This document shows positions 1 through 5,615 of a stretch of 7,494 bases of DNA, piece by piece. Numbering within the stretch: position 1 is the stretch's first letter; every line of letters starts with the position of its first letter. This DNA comes from an uncultured Steroidobacter sp. GTDB lineage: Bacteria; Pseudomonadota; Gammaproteobacteria; Steroidobacterales; Steroidobacteraceae. The stretch covers positions 1 to 7,494 of the forward strand of contig CAMLEO010000316.1 of NCBI GenBank assembly GCA_946478975.1, written 5' to 3'. Both the position numbers and the translations under genes were made by a program. The notes under the pieces were generated by a model. That model ran no database searches and was not told where the DNA came from. It was given only the letters and a program-made list of their open reading frames with translations.

Positions 1-85
1 TATCGGCGCACTGGTGCAGAATCAAGCCAGGAAGCTGATGGACATGGCGGGTCCAATGCTGCAAATCGACGCCTCCTTGCTGTGA
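1..85 (+). CDS. C-terminal end of an unrecognised protein (5' end outside window)
   Basis: An open frame enters from the left edge (first full codon at base 2) and ends at the TGA at 83-85. It gives 27 residues that finish in MLQIDASLL. Frame 2 was chosen over the also-open frame 1 because most third positions are G or C, as in the downstream genes. The tail is mixed hydrophobic and charged (VQNQARKLMDMAG), which fits an amphipathic helix. I do not recognise the family from so short a piece. The promoter-like sequence that follows at 130-158 suggests this gene belongs to a separate upstream transcript. Confidence 0.6.
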   Translation, partial: IGALVQNQARKLMDMAGPMLQIDASLL

Positions 86-129
86 CAGCCCCTTATGTCC
101 CCTTGGAATGAGCCCGCGCCAAAAAGCGT

Positions 130-158
130 TTGAAGAATGGGGGTGGCGTCCCCATAAT
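130..158 (+). promoter_or_regulatory. Sigma70-like promoter ahead of the DUF1289-grxD-pyrC-rnt operon
   Basis: TTGAAG at 130-135 (four of six matches to TTGACA) and CATAAT at 153-158 (five of six to TATAAT) are separated by exactly 17 bases. A start of transcription near 165 would leave about 18 bases before the ATG at 183. This placement argues against translation from the upstream in-frame ATG at 108. The spacer holds a small dyad, TGGGG at 138-142 and CCCCA at 150-154. The call is made by eye; no start-site data are available. Confidence 0.55.
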
Positions 159-182
159 TCCGCATTGTCGGCCCCTTCTGTC

Positions 183-380
183 ATGACGCTTCAGCCAGCC
201 CCACCGCGCGTCGCTTCGCCCTGTATCAAGGTCTGTGTACTCGATACACGGAATGTCTGCGTGGGTTGCGGCCGTACCATTGACGAAATCACCCAGTGGT
301 CCCGCATGACGGAGGAGCAGCAGCGTCAGGTCTGCGCATTGGCGCGCGGGCGGCGGGAGCAGGCGGCCAGCCAGGTTTAG
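183..380 (+). CDS. DUF1289 domain protein, small four-cysteine protein
   Basis: This 65-residue protein matches the DUF1289 pattern: SPCIKVCVLD, then CVGCGRTIDEITQWS, then a charged helix (RMTEEQQRQV). Cysteines 14, 18, 26 and 29 form a C-x3-C-x7-C-x2-C arrangement. That spacing suggests a bound metal or cluster, but this is inference; the family's molecular role is not established to my knowledge. Translation could begin at an in-frame ATG at 108 (90 residues). The ATG at 183 is preferred because it gives the usual family length, puts the domain close to the N terminus, and lies downstream of the promoter-like sequence at 130-158. No clear Shine-Dalgarno precedes it. It ends 17 bases before grxD and is probably co-transcribed with it. 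Confidence 0.85.
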   Translation: MTLQPAPPRVASPCIKVCVLDTRNVCVGCGRTIDEITQWSRMTEEQQRQVCALARGRREQAASQV

Positions 381-387
381 TCACTTC

Positions 388-391
388 GAGG
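388..391 (+). promoter_or_regulatory. Ribosome binding site deciding the grxD start
   Basis: GAGG lies six bases before the ATG at 398. It selects this start over the in-frame upstream possibility at 296, which would add 34 residues overlapping the DUF1289 gene and unrelated to glutaredoxins. Confidence 0.65.
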
Positions 392-397
392 TTTGTT

Positions 398-709
398 ATG
401 GACGTCATCGAACGCATCAAGTCGCAGCTGTCATCCAGCCCCGTCGTGCTGTACATGAAGGGCACGCCCGATTTTCCGCAGTGTGGCTTCTCGGCCGCGG
501 CGGTGCGCGCGTTGGGGGCCGTGGGCGCGAAGTATCAACACATCAACATTTTCGAAGACCCTGAACTGCGCGAAGCGTTGAAGCAGTATTCCAACTGGCC
601 GACCTATCCGCAGCTGTACGTGAACGGCGAGCTGGTCGGCGGCTCGGACATCATCATCGAGATGTACAAGAGCGGCGAGTTGCAGAAGCTCATTGGCGAA
701 ACCGCTTGA
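398..709 (+). CDS. grxD: Monothiol CGFS glutaredoxin GrxD (Grx4)
   Basis: GrxD-type monothiol glutaredoxins bind a [2Fe-2S] cluster between two monomers with glutathione, and they act in cytoplasmic Fe-S transfer, often with BolA-type partners. The 103-residue protein is a normal single-domain length. It shows [12 protein letters not shown] with the active cysteine at residue 29 and the CGFS signature at 29-32. The glutathione-contacting lysine is at 21, [11 protein letters not shown] at 67-77 contains the cis-proline region, and GGSD is at 81-84. Only one active-site cysteine is present, as expected for the monothiol class. The gene sits between the DUF1289 gene and pyrC. Its TGA stop shares bases with the pyrC TTG start, so the two are probably translationally coupled. 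Close linkage of grxD and rnt is also seen in E. coli. Confidence 0.96.
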   Translation: MDVIERIKSQLSSSPVVLYMKGTPDFPQCGFSAAAVRALGAVGAKYQHINIFEDPELREALKQYSNWPTYPQLYVNGELVGGSDIIIEMYKSGELQKLIGETA

Positions 710-1761
710 CCTCACCGACCGCGCTCAGCCTGCTTCGACCCGACGACTGGCACTTGCATGTGCGCGATGGCGCGCACCTCGCCAGCGTCGTTCCTTTTAC
801 CGCCCGGCAGTTCGCGCGCGCGGTCATCATGCCGAACTTGAAGCCGCCGGTGACGACGGTCGCGGCGGCGGCTGCGTATCGTGAGCGCATCGTGCAGGCC
901 GTGCCTGCATCGCTCGAGTTCGAACCGTTGATGACGCTGTATCTCACCGATACGACGTCGCCGAAGGAAATTCAGGCGGCGAAGGCGAGCGGGTTCGTCG
1001 TCGGCGCAAAGTTATATCCAAGCGGTGCGACCACCAACTCCGATGCCGGCGTGACGGCCATGGAAAAAATCTTTCCTGTGCTCGAAGCGATGCAGGAAGC
1101 GGACCTGGTGTTCCAGGTGCACGGCGAAGTGACCGATCCGGCCGTCGATGTGTTCGATCGTGAGCGCGAGTTCATCGATCGCATCATGAGCAAAGTCGTC
1201 GAGCGCTTTCCAAAACTGCGCGTCGTGTTCGAGCACGTCACGACGCGTGAAGGCGTGCAGTTCGTGAAAGGTGCGCGCGCCGGCGTCGGCGCGACGATTA
1301 CGCCGCAACACCTGTTGCTGAATCGAAATGCCATCTTTCAAGGCGGCATCCGTCCGCACAACTATTGTTTGCCGGTGTTGAAGCGCGAGCACGATCGCCA
1401 GGCACTGGTGGAAGCGGCGACCAGTGACGATCCGCGATTCTTCCTTGGTACCGACAGTGCGCCTCACGCGCGTCACACCAAAGAGAATGCATGCGGGTGC
1501 GCCGGTGTGTTCTCAGCGCACGCGGCGATTGAACTGTATGCGGAAGCGTTTGAAGCGGCCGGAAAGCTGGATCGCCTGCAGGCGTTCGCGTCCGAACGCG
1601 GGCCGGACTTTTATAAGGTGCCGCGTAACACCTCGCGCATCACATTACGCCGAAGCGCATGGACGCCGCCGGCCACTTATCGTTTTGGTAACGACGAGCT
1701 CACCCCATTTCGTGCCGGCGAAACCATCGCCTGGCAGCTCGCCGAGGAACTTGCGTCTTGA
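706..1761 (+). CDS. pyrC: Dihydroorotase, E. coli PyrC type
   Basis: PyrC interconverts N-carbamoyl-aspartate and dihydroorotate, the third step of de novo pyrimidine synthesis, in the cytoplasm. The 351 residues are the normal length for this class. The binuclear zinc site is intact: H16 and H18 (DWHLHVRD), the carboxylated lysine K102 ([13 protein letters not shown]), H139 (VHGEVT), H177 (FEHVTT) and D250 ([11 protein letters not shown]). [10 protein letters not shown] at 43-52 and CGCAG at 263-267 are typical of the group. The start is the TTG at 706, which overlaps the grxD stop in TTGA; no clear Shine-Dalgarno is visible, so re-initiation after grxD is likely. No other start gives the conserved N terminus. 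Its own stop overlaps the rnt start in the same way. Confidence 0.97.
   Translation: MTSPTALSLLRPDDWHLHVRDGAHLASVVPFTARQFARAVIMPNLKPPVTTVAAAAAYRERIVQAVPASLEFEPLMTLYLTDTTSPKEIQAAKASGFVVGAKLYPSGATTNSDAGVTAMEKIFPVLEAMQEADLVFQVHGEVTDPAVDVFDREREFIDRIMSKVVERFPKLRVVFEHVTTREGVQFVKGARAGVGATITPQHLLLNRNAIFQGGIRPHNYCLPVLKREHDRQALVEAATSDDPRFFLGTDSAPHARHTKENACGCAGVFSAHAAIELYAEAFEAAGKLDRLQAFASERGPDFYKVPRNTSRITLRRSAWTPPATYRFGNDELTPFRAGETIAWQLAEELAS
1744..1749 (+). promoter_or_regulatory. Ribosome binding site supporting the TTG start of rnt
   Basis: GAGGAA, inside the end of pyrC, ends eight bases before the TTG at 1758. This favours the TTG over the in-frame ATG at 1800, which has no such site. Confidence 0.6.
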
Positions 1762-2402
1762 GTGAAGAACTGAGCGCCCCGATCGACAGCAAGCTGCCGA
1801 TGGCCCGGCGCTTCCGCGGTTTCCTCCCGGTCGTGATCGACGTGGAGTGCGGCGGGTTCAATCCGAACACCGATGCGTTGCTCGAAATCGCGGCCGTGCT
1901 GATCGAGATCCAGGGCGACGGCTCGCTGCTGCCCGGAGAATCGTGGCGCTATCACGTGCAGCCGTTCCCGGGCGCGAATATGGAAGCGGCGTCGCTTGCG
2001 ATCACCGGCATCGATCCGTTTCATCCGCTGCGCCCGGCGATTCCGGAGAAGGACGCGCTCACGCGTTTGTTCAAAGAAATCCGTCGCGCGATGAAGGACA
2101 ACGATTGCACGCGCGCGGTGCTCGTCGGGCACAACTCATATTTCGACTTGAACTTCATCAACGCAGCGATTGCCCGCACGGATATCAAGCGCAATCCGTT
2201 TCATCCGTTTTCCAGTTTCGACACGGCGACGCTTGCGGGTGTCGCGTACGGTCAGACGGTGCTGGGTAAAGCGCTGCAGGCGGCAGGGATCGAATGGGAT
2301 TCCAGCGCGGCGCATTCGGCCGCGTACGATGCGCAGAAGACGGCTGAGCTGTTTTGCAGGATTTGTAACGCGATGAAGGGCGTTGCGCAGAACGCGATCT
2401 AG
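1758..2402 (+). CDS. rnt: Ribonuclease T (DEDDh 3'-5' exoribonuclease)
   Basis: RNase T trims the 3' ends of tRNAs and other stable RNAs and takes part in the end-turnover of tRNA CCA; it acts as a homodimer. The 214 residues match E. coli Rnt in length and layout. The DEDDh catalytic set is complete: D28 and E30 in [11 protein letters not shown]130 in [10 protein letters not shown]186 in AAHSAAYD and D191. KRNPFHPF at 144-151 and LLEIAA at 41-46 are further family landmarks. The TTG start overlaps the pyrC stop in TTGA and has a good Shine-Dalgarno, so translation is probably coupled. An ATG 14 codons in (1800) would still leave the fold intact and cannot be excluded. This is the last gene of the operon; two hairpins follow. 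Confidence 0.95.
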   Translation: MSEELSAPIDSKLPMARRFRGFLPVVIDVECGGFNPNTDALLEIAAVLIEIQGDGSLLPGESWRYHVQPFPGANMEAASLAITGIDPFHPLRPAIPEKDALTRLFKEIRRAMKDNDCTRAVLVGHNSYFDLNFINAAIARTDIKRNPFHPFSSFDTATLAGVAYGQTVLGKALQAAGIEWDSSAAHSAAYDAQKTAELFCRICNAMKGVAQNAI

Positions 2403-2406
2403 CCTG

Positions 2407-2426
2407 GGCAAAGTCGCGCCTTTGCC
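2407..2426. terminator. First hairpin between convergent rnt and hydrolase genes
   Basis: GGCAAAG at 2407-2413 and CTTTGCC at 2420-2426 form a perfect 7 bp stem with a six-base loop, starting five bases after the rnt stop. No T-run follows on either strand, so it is not a textbook intrinsic terminator. It may instead block 3' exonucleases or work together with the next hairpin. Confidence 0.5.
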
Positions 2427-2432
2427 GGGCGT

Positions 2433-2459
2433 GTCGAAAGGGCCTCGGCCGCTTTCGAC
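2433..2459. terminator. Second, longer hairpin, probable bidirectional terminator
   Basis: GTCGAAAG at 2433-2440 pairs perfectly with CTTTCGAC at 2452-2459. The stem continues with GGC/GCC after a one-base bulge at 2451 and closes on a CTCG tetraloop at 2444-2447, giving 11 bp in all. It ends seven bases before the hydrolase stop codon, so it would serve transcripts from both directions. T-runs are absent. Confidence 0.55.
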
Positions 2460-2465
2460 CAGAAA

Positions 2466-3143
2466 TCACAGCGATTCGGTCCAGCGGGCGATGGCGTCCG
2501 CCAGTTCTTCGAGCACTTCGCGATCATTGCGGCCCGAGCGCGCCAGCACGTGAAAGGAATGATCGGCGCCTTCGATCTTCTTCAAGGTCGCGACCGGGCC
2601 CAGTCGCTCGACCAACGGTTCGAGCAATGTGAGATCTGCGAGCTCATCTCGCGTCCCCTGTAGAAACAGCAGCGGAATTTTCACTTCCGCCAGGTGCGTA
2701 CCGCGCTCGCTCGCCGGCTTCTTCGCTGGATGCAGCGGAAAGCCGACGAACACCAGGCCCTTGACGTCCGGCAGCGCCTTTGCCGCTTGTGCTTGCGACG
2801 TCATGCGGCCGCCAAGCGATTTGCCTCCCGCAAGTAATGCGACATCCGGCGCTCGCTTCCGTGCTTCGTCGACGGCTGCGCGTATGGTCGCGTGACACAG
2901 CGCCGGGGGATCGGGCCGGCGGGAGCCGGTCTCCATGTAGGGAAACTGGTAGCGCAGCGTGCCGATGTTTCTTGCGCTCAGGGCATCGGACAGATCATTC
3001 ATAAACGAATGATTCATTCCCGCGCCCGCGCCATGCCCGAAGACGTAGCACGCCTTGGGTTGTGCCGGCATTTGCAACAGCGCCGACACACGGACGTTGG
3101 GTTTGACTTCGATCGTCAGAGGTTGGGCGGCAGGCTGGCTCAT
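2466..3143 (-). CDS. Alpha/beta hydrolase, Tex30/KANL3-like family
   Basis: This 225-residue cytoplasmic protein has an alpha/beta-hydrolase core and no signal peptide or membrane segment. GHGAGAGMNHSFM at 37-49 resembles the oxyanion region. GGKSLGG at 106-112 is the nucleophile elbow with S109, D166 lies in GTRDEL, and H195 lies in GADHSFH, so the Ser-Asp-His triad is complete. GFPLHPAKKP at 134-143 is characteristic of the Tex30/KANL3-like group often labelled dienelactone hydrolase-like. The natural substrate is not known and I do not assign one. The start is the ATG at 3141-3143. The frame stays open upstream as far as 3281, but that extension runs into the divergent gene and adds sequence unlike the family. 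No strong Shine-Dalgarno is visible. Confidence 0.85.
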   Translation of the reverse strand: MSQPAAQPLTIEVKPNVRVSALLQMPAQPKACYVFGHGAGAGMNHSFMNDLSDALSARNIGTLRYQFPYMETGSRRPDPPALCHATIRAAVDEARKRAPDVALLAGGKSLGGRMTSQAQAAKALPDVKGLVFVGFPLHPAKKPASERGTHLAEVKIPLLFLQGTRDELADLTLLEPLVERLGPVATLKKIEGADHSFHVLARSGRNDREVLEELADAIARWTESL

Positions 3144-3161
3144 GGCTGCGAGTATGCAGCG

Positions 3162-3190
3162 AATACGGTTATGGTGACACCCGCCGTCAA
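3162..3190 (-). promoter_or_regulatory. Possible promoter for the hydrolase in the 97-base divergent region
   Basis: On the minus strand, TTGACG (five of six, plus-strand 3185-3190) is followed after 17 bases by CGTATT (three of six, 3162-3167). The -35 is good but the -10 is poor. A start near 3155 would leave a leader of about 12 bases. I saw no convincing plus-strand promoter for the VOC gene in the same interval. Confidence 0.3.
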
Positions 3191-3240
3191 GGTACAGTGG
3201 AAACATCCGCACCCCCACTTGGTAGCGCGAGCCTGTCGCC

Positions 3241-3663
3241 ATGAAACCCCGCATCTCGCTCGTCACGCTCGGCGTCGACAATCTCGAACGCGCCGTCGAG
3301 TTCTACCGCGACGGCCTCGGCCTGCCAACCGAGGGCATCGTCGGCAAAGAGTTCGAACACGGCGCCGTCGCCTTCTTCGAACTCGCCGGCGGTTTGCGCC
3401 TCGCTCTTTGGCCCCGCAAGAGTCTCTCTCACGATTGCGGCCTGCCAGTCACGCCCCCGAGCCCCACGGACTTCACCCTCGCCCACAATGTCTCGTCACG
3501 AGCGGAAGTCGATGCCGTGATGGATCAAGTTTGGAAAGCCGGCGGCACCATCGTCAAAGCCGCCGAAGAAACGTTCTACGGCGGCTACGCCGGTTATTTC
3601 CAAGACCCTGATCGGCACCTGTGGGAAGTGGCATGGAACCCGCAGATGCTGCCGAAGGAATGA
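3241..3663 (+). CDS. VOC superfamily (glyoxalase/bleomycin-resistance fold) protein
   Basis: This 140-residue protein has two beta-alpha-beta-beta-beta modules. The first is ISLVTLGVDNLERAVEFYRD (5-24) followed by FELAGGLRLALWP. The second runs from DFTLAHNVSSRAEVDAVMDQ to GYFQDPDRHLWEVAWNP (118-134), the usual VOC C-terminal signature with E129 at the metal-ligand position. At the first strand, where metal-using members often carry a histidine, this protein has LVTL (Leu7). A complete metal site is therefore not evident, and a role as lactoylglutathione lyase should not be assumed. Members of this group include dioxygenases, isomerases and drug-binding proteins, and no substrate can be assigned. 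It begins at the ATG at 3241 with a weak ribosome binding site and converges with the GST gene 16 bases downstream. Confidence 0.85.
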   Translation: MKPRISLVTLGVDNLERAVEFYRDGLGLPTEGIVGKEFEHGAVAFFELAGGLRLALWPRKSLSHDCGLPVTPPSPTDFTLAHNVSSRAEVDAVMDQVWKAGGTIVKAAEETFYGGYAGYFQDPDRHLWEVAWNPQMLPKE

Positions 3664-3690
3664 CGCGCGCCTGAGCGGTTCACGCCGTCA
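3661..3690. terminator. Hairpin spanning the convergent VOC and GST stop codons
   Basis: TGACG at 3661-3665 pairs with CGTCA at 3686-3690, and the stem continues with GCG (3667-3669) to CGC (3683-3685) across a one-base bulge. That makes an 8 bp stem with a 13-base loop. The stem starts on the VOC stop codon and the loop holds part of the minus-strand stop (3680-3682). No T-run is present, so terminator function is inferred from position. Confidence 0.4.
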
Positions 3691-4381
3691 ACCGAGGGAC
3701 TAGCTCCTGCAATGTCACATGCCCACGAAAGCCGCCTGCGCTCTGCGCTGGCCGTTCGTCTTCGATGGCGTGAGCGAAGGCGACGGCGGGGTCGACTGCG
3801 AGCTTTTCGAACAGGCGCAGGACGTTGGGATAGTCCGTTTGTTGGATGGCGCGGTGGTAGTTTGCCCAGCGAGCGAGGCCGATGAAGTAGGCGTCGGCGA
3901 CGGTGCGGCGATTGCCCACGAGCCATGCGCGGTTTGCAAGCATCGTGTCGAGCTGTGAATGCGCCTTGGCGACCAAACTGCGGCCGAACTCACGAAGCAT
4001 GGTTTGCACCGGCGGGTTCTCTTCCATCTCATACGCCCGCCACAGTGGCGAGAACGCAGAGAAGAACGTTGTGTTCAGAAATGCCAGCCGCTGGTTCAGC
4101 TGATCGAATTCCGGCGTTCCTTGCGGAAATCCCAAGCCTCGATCGATGCCACGAGTTGCGATGTTTTGCAGAATCGCGGCGCTCTCGGTGAGCACAGTGC
4201 CATTCTCCAACAGCAGCGCCGGCGTTTCCCGGACAGGGTTGATGCGCGCATACAGGTCCGTTTGCATATCCGCGGGCATGTTGATCCGGCACAGGCGATA
4301 CGGCTGATTCAGCCACTCCAGCGCAACAATCGATCCAAACGAGCATCCCTGCGGGACGCCATACAACAACACCGGTTCCAT
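3680..4381 (-). CDS. Glutathione S-transferase family protein
   Basis: This 233-residue cytosolic GST-like protein should bind glutathione and conjugate or reduce an electrophile; the substrate is unknown. The N-terminal thioredoxin-fold domain (about 1-80) shows LLYGVPQGCSFGSIVALEWL, with C13 and S14 where bacterial GSTs place the catalytic Cys or Ser. ETPALLLENG follows with cis-Pro54, then LTESAAI with E67 and S68 of the glutathione site. The helical C-terminal domain (about 90-210) contains NRRTVADAYFIGLARW, including the T160-x-x-D163 N-capping box. The ATG at 4381 is chosen because GGAG lies six bases upstream; a GTG at 4402 would add seven residues. The gene is divergent from the HxlR regulator across a 114-base region with a clear operator-like repeat, so regulation by that protein is likely. 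Confidence 0.9.
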   Translation of the reverse strand: MEPVLLYGVPQGCSFGSIVALEWLNQPYRLCRINMPADMQTDLYARINPVRETPALLLENGTVLTESAAILQNIATRGIDRGLGFPQGTPEFDQLNQRLAFLNTTFFSAFSPLWRAYEMEENPPVQTMLREFGRSLVAKAHSQLDTMLANRAWLVGNRRTVADAYFIGLARWANYHRAIQQTDYPNVLRLFEKLAVDPAVAFAHAIEDERPAQSAGGFRGHVTLQELVPRLTA

Positions 4382-4387
4382 CGAACG

Positions 4388-4391
4388 CTCC
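4388..4391 (-). promoter_or_regulatory. Ribosome binding site for the GST ATG start
   Basis: GGAG on the minus strand ends six bases before the ATG at 4381. It lies inside the possible N-terminal extension from the GTG at 4402, which it argues against. Confidence 0.6.
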
Positions 4392-4413
4392 AAAGACAAC
4401 ACGAGGGAGCGCT

Positions 4414-4441
4414 ATGTTATTGAGCACGTCCGCGCTGTAAA
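4414..4441 (-). promoter_or_regulatory. Candidate promoter for the GST gene
   Basis: On the minus strand, TTTACA (five of six, plus-strand 4436-4441) is followed after 16 bases by TAACAT (four of six, 4414-4419). Transcription starting near 4407 would give a leader of about 26 bases containing the GGAG site. The operator-like repeat at 4455-4478 lies just upstream of the -35. Confidence 0.45.
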
Positions 4442-4454
4442 TTACGAACAATTA

Positions 4455-4478
4455 TGTGACTGGTCACAAATTTGTGAC
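4455..4478. promoter_or_regulatory. Operator-like triple half-site between GST and hxlR-type gene
   Basis: Three copies of one hexamer alternate in orientation: TGTGAC (4455-4460), its complement GTCACA (4463-4468) and TGTGAC again (4473-4478). Sites two and three form the perfect 16-base palindrome GTCACAAATTTGTGAC at 4463-4478. Sites one and two form an inverted repeat with a TG spacer. TGTGACTG recurs at 4455-4462 and 4473-4480, 18 bases apart. It ends 17 bases before the regulator ATG and lies beside the GST promoter candidate. HxlR-family dimers bind inverted repeats between divergent genes, so this is the expected binding site. Confidence 0.75.
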
Positions 4479-4495
4479 TGCCGGAAGGCGACCTC

Positions 4496-4882
4496 ATGAA
4501 AGACACGGTGTCGGGCTGCCCGATCGAAGATGCGATGCGCCTGTTGAGCGGCCGCTGGCGGACGCTGCTGGTGTATTACTTGATCGACGGCAAGAAGCGC
4601 TTCGCCCAGCTGCGACGTGACAATCCGAAAATCTCACATCGCATGCTGACGCTGGAGCTGCGCGTGCTGGAGGAGGCGGGTGTCATATCGCGCACGGTGA
4701 TTCCGGGGCGCGTCGCGCATGTGGAATACGAGCTCACAGAAGGCGGGCGCAAGCTGGTCCCGCTGATCAACGCGCTCGGCGACTGGTACAAAGATTTGCA
4801 ACAGCGCCGTTCAGCGCCGCGCGTTGACCCTTCCCAGGGCGAAATAATCCCGACGCAGCGAGTCGCTAAACACATGAACTGA
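4496..4882 (+). CDS. HxlR-family winged-helix transcriptional regulator
   Basis: This 128-residue DNA-binding protein has the HxlR layout. GCPIEDAMRLLSGRW is at 7-21. LVYYLIDGKKRFAQLRRDNPKISHRML follows, containing the recognition-helix region around 45-51. LELRVLEEAGVISR precedes a wing with VEYELTEGGRKLVPLI, and a dimerisation helix runs through LGDWYKDLQ. C8 is the only cysteine and sits where several HxlR proteins carry a redox or electrophile sensor, so thiol sensing is plausible but inferred. The last 25 or so residues are polar and probably disordered. GGAAGG lies seven bases before the ATG at 4496. The gene is divergent from the GST gene and preceded by the operator at 4455-4478, suggesting control of the GST and of itself. 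Confidence 0.93.
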   Translation: MKDTVSGCPIEDAMRLLSGRWRTLLVYYLIDGKKRFAQLRRDNPKISHRMLTLELRVLEEAGVISRTVIPGRVAHVEYELTEGGRKLVPLINALGDWYKDLQQRRSAPRVDPSQGEIIPTQRVAKHMN

Positions 4883-4937
4883 TTGAGGTTCGCAGCCACC
4901 CATTGCTGCCGCGGCGAGCTCAGGTGTAACTGCCGCG

Positions 4938-5606
4938 ATGAATAAACATTGGGAAACTGCGCTTACTGTGGTGCTCGTCGCCTGCGCGATCATCACAACC
5001 GGGTTGGTAGTCCGGCGCGAGCTATCAACGCGCGCGGGCAGCGCGGTGCCGGTCGAGAAGACGCAGTTCGTCGCGGAGTGGCGTAATTTCCAGGACTCAG
5101 GTCAGCGGCTCGGCTCCGCGCAAGCGCCCGTGCAGCTGATCGAATTCGCGGATTTCGAATGTCCCTACTGCGCTCGATTCGCGCAGACCCTGCACACCGT
5201 GCGCGAGCGCTATCCAGACAAAATCGCGGTCACGTTTATACACCTGCCGTTGGAGATGCATCGCTTTGCCGAGCTCTCAGCTCGCGCGGCGGAGTGCGCG
5301 GCCGAGCAGGGCAAGTTCGAACAAATGCACGATGTGCTGTTCGCGAATCAACGCGCGTTTGGCATCAAGCCATGGAAGCAGCTGGCTCAGGAGGCGGGCA
5401 TCCTCGATCCAGCTGCGTTCGACATTTGCTTCGAACGTACCGATCCATTGCCGAGAGTGCAGGCTGGCAAAGCGCTGGCTGAAACGCTGGAAGTGCACGG
5501 CACGCCGACCGTGCTGATCAACGGCTGGAAGCTCGGCCGCCCGCCCTCGGTCGAAGAACTGGACCGCAATGTCCAGGCGGTGCTGGCCGGCAAGCCGCCC
5601 GCCTGA
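4938..5606 (+). CDS. Membrane-anchored DsbA-family thiol oxidoreductase
   Basis: This 222-residue protein has an N-terminal hydrophobic segment at about 8-25 (TALTVVLVACAIITTGLVV), which fits a single anchor or uncleaved signal with the rest in the periplasm. The thioredoxin-fold part begins near 60: APVQLIEFADFECPYCARF places the CPYC redox motif at 75-78. A helical insertion lies around 105-170, and VHGTPTVLINGWKLG carries cis-Pro190. This is the Thioredoxin_4/DsbA-like arrangement, so thiol-disulfide exchange on exported proteins is likely. Whether it oxidises or isomerises is not readable from sequence. C120 and C164 are extra cysteines outside the motif. The gene follows the HxlR regulator after 55 bases and may be co-transcribed. 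Only weak ribosome binding and promoter signals lie ahead of its ATG. Confidence 0.9.
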   Translation: MNKHWETALTVVLVACAIITTGLVVRRELSTRAGSAVPVEKTQFVAEWRNFQDSGQRLGSAQAPVQLIEFADFECPYCARFAQTLHTVRERYPDKIAVTFIHLPLEMHRFAELSARAAECAAEQGKFEQMHDVLFANQRAFGIKPWKQLAQEAGILDPAAFDICFERTDPLPRVQAGKALAETLEVHGTPTVLINGWKLGRPPSVEELDRNVQAVLAGKPPA

Positions 5607-5615
5607 AATTGAAAC

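Noticed and set aside
108..182. N-terminal extension of the DUF1289 protein from the ATG at 108.
   Set aside because: It would make translation begin upstream of the -35/-10 pair at 130-158 and adds 25 residues that do not look like the family. The later ATG gives the usual length.
3144..3281. Upstream extension of the alpha/beta hydrolase to 3281.
   Set aside because: It would run through the divergent promoter region and overlap the start of the VOC gene. The added residues show no resemblance to the family.
2892..3611. Long plus-strand open frame (239 codons) across the hydrolase and VOC genes.
   Set aside because: It is antisense to one gene and out of frame with the other. The translation is arginine/histidine-rich with no recognisable domain, typical of a shadow frame in GC-rich DNA.
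4097..5147. A 15-base word (CAGCTGATCGAATTC) shared at 4097-4111 and 5133-5147.
   Set aside because: Both copies lie in unrelated coding sequence, antisense in the GST (EFDQL) and sense in the DsbA-like gene (QLIEF). There is no flanking similarity, so chance is the simplest explanation.
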